The notes under the pieces: generated by a model
Seen by the model: only the letters and a program-made list of their open reading frames with translations
Told to the model about the DNA's origin: nothing
Databases searched by the model: none
Made by a program: the position numbers and the translations under genes
In this document: positions 55,801 through 64,000 of the stretch, piece by piece
Layout: every line of letters starts with the position of its first letter
Position numbering within the stretch: the first letter of the stretch is position 1
Source of the DNA: Drosophila persimilis
Taxonomy: Eukaryota; Arthropoda; Insecta; Diptera; Drosophilidae
Assembly (NCBI RefSeq): GCF_003286085.1
Contig: NW_020825353.1
Span: 124,001-188,000 of the forward strand
Direction of reading: 5' to 3'
DNA length: 64,000 bases

Positions 55801-58800
55801 TTTTTCTGTTGCAGTCCGAATCAATTTCAAGCCAAGCCAAATGAAAATCCTGCCCTGAACTTGACGATGCATGTGATACGGTTGAACGCCTTTTGCGGAA
55901 ATTATTGCAATTTTCTTGTCTTCTAGCCAACACACACGCACACATCTTAAGCAGCGTGGAGTGGGGTGTGGCGTGGTGAGTGTGGCGGGCACTGTGAAAA
56001 TGGGGAGGGGTTGTGGTAAGTGTGCTTTCACTTTTGCTGCACTCAACAAGCTGCAGAGGAGGAGCAGCAGCAGCAACAGCAGCAGCAGCTGAAGGAGCGG
56101 CGCTGACGAAACAAACACCACTCGAGGAAGTTCGCTCAAAGGGGGGGAACCATTCATTAGAACTTTGAAAGGGCTGGGATCTCGGATCTGGGAGCTGGGA
56201 GCTGGATCCTGGGGCTTCAACCAGGACTCTTTTGGGTAGTATTTAAGTGTGGCCTCAAATCTGCACTCAACAGCAAGTTCCATCGAAAGAGTACTTGGTA
56301 ATCGCATGAGTCTTAGGTGGCTAGGAGTTCGCTCTCTTCTTGAGTGTAATTTCTACTGTAAACTTCCGAATATTGTATGCACTCCAAAGCCGAAAGTTCA
56401 CTGAAGGATTTCCCCAAGCTTAGCCCTCAGCCCATAATCGCATGGATTCCTTCTCTTTGCTAAACGCTTTTCGCCACCCCCCTCTACCTCTAGCTGGTCA
56501 TTAGACTGAGTTTTCCAGCCGACTGGCATTGGCAAACAAAACACTCAAACAGTGTCCACTTCCACATTGATTGCAACTTGGTTAAACAACAACAAATCAT
56601 TTAAACAAATCAAACCCCAACAGGCGGACAGGACAGGACAGGACAGGACACGACAGCAGACGAGGCACCCGAAGAGGAAGGAAGGGCCAACATGGAGACC
56701 TATCTGACGGAGATCAAACAATTGCGCATACCACGCCCGAAATTCGAGCCCAACAGTTGCCACCAGCAACACCAACATGCGGTGGCAGGCGGCACATCGA
56801 CAAGCTCCAGCACCACCTCCAACACGCCCACGCCCCCCCATCATCATCAGCGGCCGTGGCGACACTTTGTGCGACCCTTTACGCCGCCGCGTGATTACCA
56901 TCTGCCCATGGTGGCCGGTGGAGGAGGAGGCGGAGGCGGTGGAGGAGCATGGTCCGTCGAGGAGGCCTCCATGCACGACAAGATCTGAGGAGGAGAAGCA
57001 GGCGGAGGCGGAGAAGGAGTAGCGGCAGGGAGCGGTCTGCGGTCTGTTTGACCTGGCATCGAATTGCTTACACTTATTGGCTATATGCACATGCTACATA
57101 CATATATATATCTTTTTTTTGCTATATATACGATACATACATACTTATAATTGCATAATTTAGTGATTCAGTTTAGTGTTTAGTTAGTTTTAGATACCAT
57201 AAATATACAATATAGATGCAAAGAATAAAGTATACAAAAAGTTGTAGAGTTTGGCTTGAGGGTGTCTTAAATGTCTGGGTTAAGGCAAGAGTACAAGTAC
57301 GAGTATATTGGATAGATTGTATAGATTGTATAAGATAAGGTAGCATAGGGAGGTGTGCTGATACAATGGTGTGTTTCATTATGGGATGAAGTTGAGACAA
57401 CCATCCAAAGTATGAGAGATGTCTTGAGGATAGATATGACCTGGAAGATGAATGAAATCTCAGGAAGCTACATCCCTCCCTTGATGATCACCAGAATGCG
57501 ATGACCTTTAGCGATCTACTTAAATCTTTTGCAGTTCTCTGGATCCCTACAGAATACGCTCCAATCGCTTCGCTTACTCACCGTATCTTGTTCGTATTCC
57601 GGTAATAGGGTTTCGCTTCCACGGCGAGCTCTAGTTCTATGCTCATCACAGCCGTATTCCTAGCCGGGACGAAAGAATTTACAAAAATATTTTTCAGCTT
57701 CTGGTATGCTTTTTTTTTTGTTTGTTTGTTTTTGGTGACTCAAGATTATACTTTAGAGTAGAGTACTTTTACAACAATTAACAGCCAATTGGACAACATT
57801 TAAGAAAGGAAGAGAAACATAGCCGGAAACAGAGAACGCTTCAACATAAACCACATTAAACAGAGTATGAAAAAAACAACAACAAAAAAGATACACCAGA
57901 CGGGACACACAAAGACACAAAGACACACAATACACAGAAGGATAAATAGAACAGATTAAACAGATTAAACAGACAGACAGAAGAGAAAGAGAACTGAAAC
58001 CCTTAAAAACGCGCCGATCTTTTGGGCCCGAATGTCAATTTTGCATACCCCATTTCGGGGGGTATTAGAATTTTGTAGCTGCATTAGATGTTTACACACA
58101 TATAATGGGAATCGAGCTTAGGGAAAGTATTAGACAAAAATGAAATAAACAATAAGGGAGACAAGTTCTGAAGAAAACTACAGAATATTTTCATAAATAC
58201 TTATAGAAATGGTTCGAAAGACTTTTATGCTCGGAAATTTTTGCACAAAGAATTTTTGTCGGTGGGAAACTTCTAGTAGAAAGCACAGAGTTTCCCACAA
58301 TAGTGAAAGTAATCGAAGAGTGAGTGAGTGAGTGAGTGAGTGAGTGGGGGAGGGCTAGCTATTGTACGAGTATGTAGGTTTTTGGCTTGGTTTGCTACAC
58401 TTTTTGTTTGGGTTCACGTTCGCACGCTTCATTCCTGACCTGTTGCTGATTGTCTTTGGTTTGCTTGAATTGCAACTGATTTGGTCCCAACTGTTCGTGA
58501 GGATGATGATGACGCACAGGCACAGATCCCACGTTGCCGCTGCTGATGCTGTTGATGTTGATGCCACCCAGATGACGCAATGAGGCATGATGAGGTGGAT
58601 AATGTTGCTGTTGCTGATGCTGATGCTGTTGCTGTTTCTGATGCTTTAGCTGCTGTTGTTGTTGCTGTTGTTGTTGCTGTTGTTGCTGTTGTTGCTGTTG
58701 TTGTTGTTGTTGTTGGGGTGGTGGTGGTGGCGATAATGATGATGAAGATTGGTTACTTGCTGTCTGATAATGTGATGCTGGCTGTGCGCGATGCAGTATT

Positions 58801-61800
58801 GGTCCCGCCGACATGGGCCGATATGGCAACTGGATTGCGGGTCTAATTCATATACACATATACATATACATATATACATCATATATAATATACGATATGT
58901 CAGTTAACAGTTACTGATGGGGCTGTAGTGTGGGGTAGTGGGTGGGGGGAGTGGTTAGGGAGTGGGGAGGTGGCGAGGTGGCGATGGAGGACAAGTGGAA
59001 TGGTCAGACTGGAGTTATTTTCAAGGTACCGTTTGTGTATATCCGTTACGGTCATGCCCAGTCCCGAGTCCGATGAGGGACTACGTCCGGTGGCGGCTAT
59101 AATCTCCAAATCGTCAGCTGTTACCTGTTGGGGGAACGGAACGGAACGAACGTAATGGAACGGAATGGAACGAAACGAACGATTTGGTGTTTTGCATACG
59201 ATTTCAGAGAGCGAGTGACACAGTGAGGAGAGGCAGTGACAGATTTGACAGATTTTATAGATTTGACAGTTTTGATAGATTGAGTGAGTGAGTGGAGAGT
59301 GAGGAGTGGTGGAGTTGTGGAGTGAAGCTGGGTTCTAGTACAAAGCTTTTGTTGAGTTCTGTTCTACTGAGGATAGTCAGAGATAGAGACAGATCGAGAG
59401 AGTGTCTTAGAGCGACAGAGAAAGAGGGAGAGAGAGGAAGAGAGAGTGGGAGTGCTTCTCTTGATATTTAGCCATATAGAATATATAGTATATTTATATT
59501 TATATTTATATTGATATGTGGGGTGCTTCATCTGTTCGACTGTTTAGGTGTTCTGTCAGGTGCATTTTTCTTGTGGGATTACATAGAATATTTTGTTGTT
59601 TGTTATTTTACAGTATTATTTTTAATGCTTATAGAACTATAGATAACGAGTGGAGCACATCCACATACCCCCAAAGGCAATTTGTTTTGTTGTGGAAATT
59701 GCTTTGCCTCGATCAAATTTTTTGTTGCTATTTACATCTAAGGATTCATACCCTGTTTTGGAGGCAACTGTACTTGTACTTATACTTAGAGGCGTGGTTT
59801 TCTTGTAAAAATTGACATTCGTTTTCGTTTCATTTCTGTTCTGATTGTTTTCGTGTGGATTTAGCAAGGGGCCGAATCAGAGAGGTAAGCGAATAAGAAA
59901 TTTTTGAAAGAAAACTGTCACAACTGAACCGGAAAGAAAGAGGAGTACGAGTACGAGTAAGATAATAACATGCAGCTTTTTGTGGAAATTAAATGAAATG
60001 AAGCATTAACAGGTTTTTGTTTCGAGTTTCAAGGGCTAGTTTAGTTTCGGGCTAAACACAGCTATTAAGTGGATACGGATCTCGTTCATTAATTAAACTA
60101 CAAGTTTCGTTTTGGTTTTGGTTTTGTCCAGTGTTATTTATGTATTTAGTCTACAGATAAATCGTTTAAAGTTAAAGTAAAAGTTACAAACATACAACAA
60201 TCAACAATCAACAACGACAACAACAAGAGAAAGATTTACTAAATAATAACAACATCTCGTTGGAGAGAGTAGACATATGTCTACTATATATATATATAGT
60301 GGTAGACAGTACACAGTAGACGGCTGTTAGATCTGCACACTTTTGCCTGAACATGCTCAGTGTGTGTGTGTGTGTGGTGTGTGGCGTGTGGCGTGTGGGT
60401 GTGAGGCGAGAGACGGGACGGGGTCTCTCTGATCTAAGTATATATTGTGTCTGTGTCGTAGAATAAATCTTCTAAAAAGCTTACCGGCAAATCACGGGCG
60501 GGGTCTCCCTTACGCTATAAAAGATTAAACGGAAGAGGCGTTAAACACATGCGTTTAATTACAAAGTTAGAGGCAGGTCTACGGTCTATGGTCTATGGTC
60601 TATGGTGACGGTCACTCACCCGATGCCTGTCCACGCTATAAGGATCGCGTTCCCGGCGATAGACGAGCTCATCGTATCGCGTGCGATCCTCGGGGAACAC
60701 GAGTTCTCGGATCTCCGTCACTAGCGTGTGCTGGTAGGGGTATAACAATCAGATAAATGCAATAAATGGATGAGCCTTCCAGAGCATACCTTTTCGTACG
60801 TATCTAACATCTCTAGTAAGACGGCAACAAAGGCATCTATGGTCATTGCTTTCCCACTATACTCTGCAATATAGTAGGAGAGGCTTGCAAAGTGATGACG
60901 GGGCAGCAGAGAGCGGGCCTTCTCCTCCACCATGGTCGCAATCTGACCTTTTCGGCGTGCCCTAGGTATTTCGGATATATATCAGAATTAGGAGCGTCCC
61001 GTGAGAGGCGAGCGGGCATCCTCACCTTGTGCCTGTTGGACTGTAGGCATCCCAGGGCTCCATCTCGATGGAGGTACAGGAATGCGGCACTTTGCCCACA
61101 TCACGTATCACCAGCGACATGCGCTTGTGGTATTTCAACTGACCAACGGCCTCGTCGTGCGTCACATCGAGAAACGATTGGCCGTTGACCTCGAGGATCT
61201 CGTCGCCGATCATCAGACCACACCGATCGGCCACACTGTCCTTGTCGACGCCGGTGACAAAGATCCCCAGGCCGTACTCCACGCCGCCGCGTATCATCAG
61301 GCCGAGGGACTGTCCCGGCTCTATGAGCAGCTCCACGCGACGTATCCTGAGGGGGTGAAAGACGGTTATAGGTGGAGAAGAGAGATTTTGGGGCCTGCCC
61401 AGCGCTCGGGACCTACCGATCGCGCCGGTCGCTCCGTCGGCCCCCGTACTCCATGGGCGGCGAGGCGGGCCTGCCGTGCCGATCCATCCAGGAGCAGGTC
61501 TGCCGGAAGGGCAGGCCCTGTCCCGAGGCCGCCGCCGCTTGATTCTGTGGATGCAGGGGTGGTGCCATCGACGCGTACATGGGGTCGCGGGAGGGTGGTC
61601 CGAATCCATGGAGCGGCGCCGTCGAGTTCAGCGTGGGCGGGGCTCTCACCGTCATACTGATTTGACGTGACGATTTCAATATCTGCACACATCTCTGCGT
61701 TAAGAAAAAATGTGGCAATAGAAGAGACACAAAAGAGAGGACAGATGCGAGCAGAAAACGAACGAACCAACAAGAAGAGAGACAGAGTAAAAGAGTAAAG

Positions 61801-63770
61801 GAGTAAAGGAGCAAAGGAGCAAAAAGAGAAACGGGAGCAAAAAGTACAAAATTAAATCAAACAACAAACCAAAAACCCAAACAAAAATAATTTGATTACA
61901 AAAATTACTTTGCAAAAATTTGAAAACTAAAATTCCTTACGAACAAATTCCGAAATTATTAATTAACTTAAATTGTGGGCGTGTCCCGTAGCATGGCCCT
62001 AGTCCCCCGCCCGCTTTGCTGTTGCCTGTTGGCTGTTGGCTGTTGGTTTTTGTGGTTTCATGGCTGCTGCTGCCGCTGCTGCTGTCATTATTTTAATTGT
62101 TTCTGACCAAAAATAAAAACGAAACTAATGTGAGAGTGTGCAAAATTGTGTGGGTCCAAGGGTGCTGCTCTGTGCTGCGTGCAAACGGGTCGTCGTCGTC
62201 GTCGTCGTCCTGTGAATCCTCCCAGGTGTCGCCCCCAGGGACCCCCCTGGCCCCCCTTCCAGCAGCTTGCGGCTCTTGCGGTTTATTTTTCGGACTCTTC
62301 ACAGGGACATTTCCTAGCTGCTGAATAATAATGGTCTATCGATACCCAGCTATCATCTACTCAGAGTCCTTCCGTGGTCCTTTCCGGTCAACAGAAGATG
62401 AACAGAAATGATATATTTCGAATGAAATAAAGTAAATCCAAAAGCAATGATATATACACAAACGATTCAGATACAAAATGCGACTAATCTATTGCCAATT
62501 TTTTCTCAGTGTATATTTGTATTAGTGTGTTATTGGTTTTAATACTTTTTCGTTTCTCAAATGTTTTAGTAATTATTCATACAAAAAGTATCAAGTGCAC
62601 AAGGGTAGTATACGTATGTATATATGTATATTTATTGTATGTATTTGCATAAGAAAAACTACGGTAAAAATCGTTTAGAGCAGACAGAAATTGATCCAAA
62701 TGATAGAACGGGCCGCAAAGGGGGTGGGCCACCCCACACCATATCCTTATCCATAGCCATACACAGACACATATGTGTTTCAAAAGCAAGTTTTATCGAA
62801 AATGGTTAAAGTTTAAATTGGTAGAAGAGCGTGAGAAATGGCACAACATGTCTCTGGGCCAGTGCCAGTGGCAGTGGCAGTGGCTCTCCCTCTTTTCAGC
62901 AATCTAGTTTGTCGTATCCATATATGAGGAATTATATTGACTATCAGAACGTGTCACATAAAATATCCTACAATAAATTGACTTTCGTTGTTGGACAGCT
63001 GCGGAGGGGAAGGCAGAGGCAGAGGCAAAGGCAAAGGCAGCCCTTCTGCTTTTCGTTGCCAAGTTCTGCCGAGTGTTGGCCATAAAAGACAAAGATGTTG
63101 GCCTACTGAATACAGTCTACTTGTTTTCTATATATGTATACATACATATATGCATATAAAAGCCTGATGGATGGGACCCTATTAGGGGCAACTATTAAGG
63201 GGGACAACGATTGAGAGAGCCGAAGCGGCCCGGTCTAGGGGCTCTATTCAAGAAAATCGCATTAAAAATCAATAAAGTGTACAATAAAATTTGATATTTT
63301 TGAAAGGAGATGAGTTTGACATTGCTGTCAGTGGCGCAGGATGGGCATGGAGCATGGAGCATGGAGCATGGAGCATAGCATAGCAGTGAGCAGTGAGCAG
63401 GGAGCAGGGAGCAGTGAGCAATGAGGACATCATTCCATACAGTGTCCATAATGTTTCTACTTTGAGAGGTGGAGAGTTCTTCGACTACTTAGTAATTTTC
63501 TGCATGCTCTAATCGATTTTTGTCTAAGAATAGAGAACATTAGCTACTACAAAATATATGGGTACGTTATTTTTATAAATATAGAAAAAGAGATGTAAAT
63601 ATATAGGCTTGTTTGTGGGCTATTTCGATGGATGCTCACCTTCAGCGCCTCCTCGTGATTGATTGAGGTGAATGGGGTGCCGTTCACCTCTAGGATTGTA
63701 TCACCGGGTCGCAGTCCGGCGCGCTCGGCCACCGAATTCTCCTCGATGCGTGAGATGTAGACGCCCAAGC
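45442..63770 (-). CDS. dysc: Dyschronic, whirlin/harmonin-type PDZ scaffold (14 exons seen, 5' end outside)
   Basis: Fourteen coding exons join in phase: 63640-63770, 61417-61694, 61026-61346, 60790-60961, 60620-60730, 60485-60514, 59030-59124, 58440-58842, 57582-57659, 49531-49611, 46826-46912, 45802-45996, 45639-45731 and 45442-45570. The order is PDZ1, linker, PDZ2, a harmonin-homology domain, a disordered polyGln/Ser linker, and PDZ3, which is the whirlin arrangement (the N-terminal domain lies beyond the window). Whirlin and harmonin organise stereocilia and synaptic complexes; fly dysc is known to bind the SLO potassium channel and is needed for circadian locomotor rhythms. Many middle exons are multiples of three with phase-0 ends, so exon skipping can make isoforms. 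Intron lengths range from about 60 nt to 8 kb. The identification rests on the domain order and on position near sens. Confidence 0.87.
46826..46912 (-). CDS. dysc: dysc 87-nt cassette exon
   Basis: Encodes ELATKLSRSFDMKEEGG then TLLGDKGVRRHQ, between aaaattag and gtgagtgc. Phase 0 at both ends. Confidence 0.78.
46913..49530. repeat. dysc: dysc intron with (gt)n and (ag)n microsatellites
   Basis: The main tracts are (gt)n at 48296-48360, gagtg tandems at 48904-48928 and (ag)n at 49244-49264. Apart from a weak 45-nt exon candidate (48775-48819) there is no coding signal. Confidence 0.6.
49531..49611 (-). CDS. dysc: dysc 81-nt cassette exon
   Basis: Encodes GGYLDGLRSHLGGLTQRV then KSWYWGRPL, between tgcatttcag and gtaagtgcc. 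Phase 0 at both ends. Confidence 0.78.
51419..51475 (-). CDS. dysc: Candidate internal first exon of dysc
   Basis: MRNRIGSNRYGWMIGKQEQ followed by a strong donor (acag|gtaagc) in phase 0. It would splice directly into the GGYLDG exon at 49611. There is no AG for over 60 nt upstream, so this is more likely a first exon with its own promoter than an internal exon. It would give a short isoform with PDZ3 only. Confidence 0.5.
56692..56988 (+). CDS. Small nested ORF in a dysc intron (98 aa)
   Basis: On the strand opposite to dysc. The context CCAACATGG is close to the Drosophila start consensus. The product is METYLTEIKQLRIPRPKFEP, a Ser/Thr/His-Pro linker, RPWRHFVRPFTPPRDYHLPM, a Gly run of about 10 and AWSVEEASMHDKI. 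No signal peptide or membrane segment. An AATAAA at 57224-57229 would end the transcript. The frame is also open upstream to 56605 and an acceptor (cccaacag) lies at 56616-56623, so there may be a 5' exon. The opposite strand carries a long frame too, so a chance ORF is not excluded. Unknown family. Confidence 0.5.
   Translation: METYLTEIKQLRIPRPKFEPNSCHQQHQHAVAGGTSTSSSTTSNTPTPPHHHQRPWRHFVRPFTPPRDYHLPMVAGGGGGGGGGGAWSVEEASMHDKI
57582..57659 (-). CDS. dysc: dysc 78-nt cassette exon
   Basis: Encodes EYGCDEHRTRARRGSETLL then PEYEQDT between ggctag and gtgagt. Phase 0 at both ends. Confidence 0.72.
58440..59124 (-). CDS. dysc: dysc linker exons with polyGln
   Basis: Exon 59030-59124 encodes VTADDLEIIAATGRSPSSDS with GLGMTVTDIHK and ends in phase 2 (aacg|gtacc). 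Exon 58440-58842 begins PAIQLPYRPMSAGP, then SSSSLSPPPPP, a Gln run of about 22 and His/Gln-rich sequence, ending DNQQQ|gtcagg. Confidence 0.75.
60485..60514 (-). CDS. dysc: dysc 30-nt microexon
   Basis: Ten codons, RKGDPARDLP, between cttttatag and gtaagc. Both ends are phase 0, so skipping keeps the frame. Confidence 0.7.
60620..60961 (-). CDS. dysc: dysc harmonin-homology domain exons
   Basis: Two exons (60790-60961 and 60620-60730) split by a 59-nt intron. The sequence (EKARSLLPRHHFASLSYYIA, then SGKAMTIDAFVAVLLEMLD, then TLVTEIRELVFPEDRTRYDE) is a helical bundle placed right after PDZ2, as HHD2 in whirlin. Confidence 0.85.
61026..61346 (-). CDS. dysc: dysc PDZ2 exon
   Basis: RRVELLIEPGQSLGLMIRGG contains the ligand-binding SLGL loop. 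IFVTGVDKDSVADRCGLMIG, EILEVNGQSF and THDEAVGQLKYHKRM complete PDZ2. The end, VPHSCTSIEMEPWDAYSPTG, leads to the helical domain. Confidence 0.92.
61417..61694 (-). CDS. dysc: dysc exon: end of PDZ1 and linker
   Basis: Starts RCVQILKSSRQISMTVRAPP, the last helix and strand of PDZ1, then a Pro/Ala/Gly linker and MDRHGRPASPP. Ends in phase 2 at gatcg|gtaggt. Confidence 0.88.
61695..63639. other. dysc: dysc intron within the PDZ1 coding region
   Basis: Splits PDZ1. It has (gtc)n at 62190-62210, gca/ggagcat tandems at 63342-63420 and a short poly-Asp-type frame on the minus strand. No exon is supported here because PDZ1 is continuous without it. Confidence 0.6.
63640..63770 (-). CDS. dysc: dysc PDZ1 exon
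   Basis: Encodes LGVYISRIEENSVAERAGLR, then PGDTILEVNGTPF and NHEEALK, the centre of a PDZ fold (carboxylate-loop side is in the upstream exon). It enters in phase 1 and ends GAAG|gtgagc in phase 0. The upstream intron runs off the right edge. Confidence 0.9.
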
Positions 63771-64000
63771 CTGGAGGCCCACAAAAACAACAAAAGGAAG
63801 GGAATCAATTAGCTCAGACATTGAATTTTTAACAAAAATCCACCATCCCCCCATTCCTTCCTTGGTTTTTCATTAAGCTCTGCCAAGTTGCCTGGAAGTG
63901 GTTTGAGGATGGAGTGCGGCAGCCATTTTATGTTTAATTTATAAAGCACATGTGCATGTGGCTGTGTGTGTGTGTGTGTGTGTGCCACAATGCCAGAAAG

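Larger units (their letters stand above)
49612..57581. other. dysc: Large dysc intron
   Basis: About 8 kb. It contains the candidate first exon (51419-51475), the nested + strand ORF (56692-56988), (ag)n and (gt)n tracts (49866-49890, 51311-51331), CAG/CTG triplets and a gagccg-type tandem. No further exon is convincing. Confidence 0.6.

Noticed and set aside
56545..57090. 181-aa minus-strand ORF
   Set aside because: Shadow of the + strand Gly/Pro/His-rich frame; poor composition and no splice link to dysc.
62093..62302. 70-aa minus ORF with a run of seven Asp, possible dysc exon
   Set aside because: It lies in the intron that splits PDZ1; inclusion would break the PDZ fold. The Asp run is a (gac)n microsatellite.

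Overview
The window is nuclear DNA of a Drosophila (subgenus Sophophora). The senseless zinc-finger protein is nearly letter-for-letter the fly protein, introns are short with GTRAGT donors, and intergenic DNA is full of Drosophila-style microsatellites. Dispersed repeats with 'tatacccgttactc' and 'aaatttggtatccacactc' motifs look like the SGM/DINE-1 (Helitron-type) elements known from obscura-group species, so an obscura-group fly is my best guess (inference).

Layout. (1) 18-958 (+): last exon of a secreted Kazal-domain protein whose first exon lies outside the window. (2) 1710-2839 (+): two-exon secreted Pro/Thr-rich protein, function unknown. (3) A dispersed repeat at about 2970-3390. (4) 3604-4655 (-): TMEM19/DUF92 membrane protein. 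(5) 5153-6452 (-): Poc1, the WD40 centriole protein, with a candidate extra C-terminal coiled-coil exon at 4952-5083 and a DRE upstream. (6) 6.6-14.1 kb: non-coding, one dispersed repeat. (7) 14.15-19.41 kb (-): senseless (sens), four coding exons, a TATA/Inr promoter and a miR-9a seed match in the 3'UTR. (8) 19.4-30.6 kb: non-coding, low-complexity rich, one Tc1-like transposase relic. (9) 30653-39169 (-): TTC36-like TPR gene. Its first intron is 7.9 kb and holds a dispersed repeat, a 3.3-kb 39-bp minisatellite and a complete two-exon hAT transposase on the + strand. (10) About 39.4 kb to beyond the right end (-): dyschronic (dysc), the whirlin/harmonin-type PDZ scaffold. I traced 14 coding exons in consistent phase from PDZ1 to PDZ3, a 268-codon in-frame extension behind the PDZ3 stop, a probable 5-kb AT-rich 3'UTR, a candidate internal first exon, and a small + strand ORF nested in an intron.

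The genes do not form one pathway. Poc1 (centriole), sens (sensory-organ transcription factor) and dysc (neuronal/sensory scaffold) are functionally related only through sensory-cell biology. I see no operon-like system. The unusual content is the expanded minisatellite and intact hAT gene in one intron, the in-frame ORF after the dysc stop, the hidden Poc1 coiled-coil exon and the nested small ORF. All exon joins come from reading splice sites and phase by eye; no alignment or transcript data were available.
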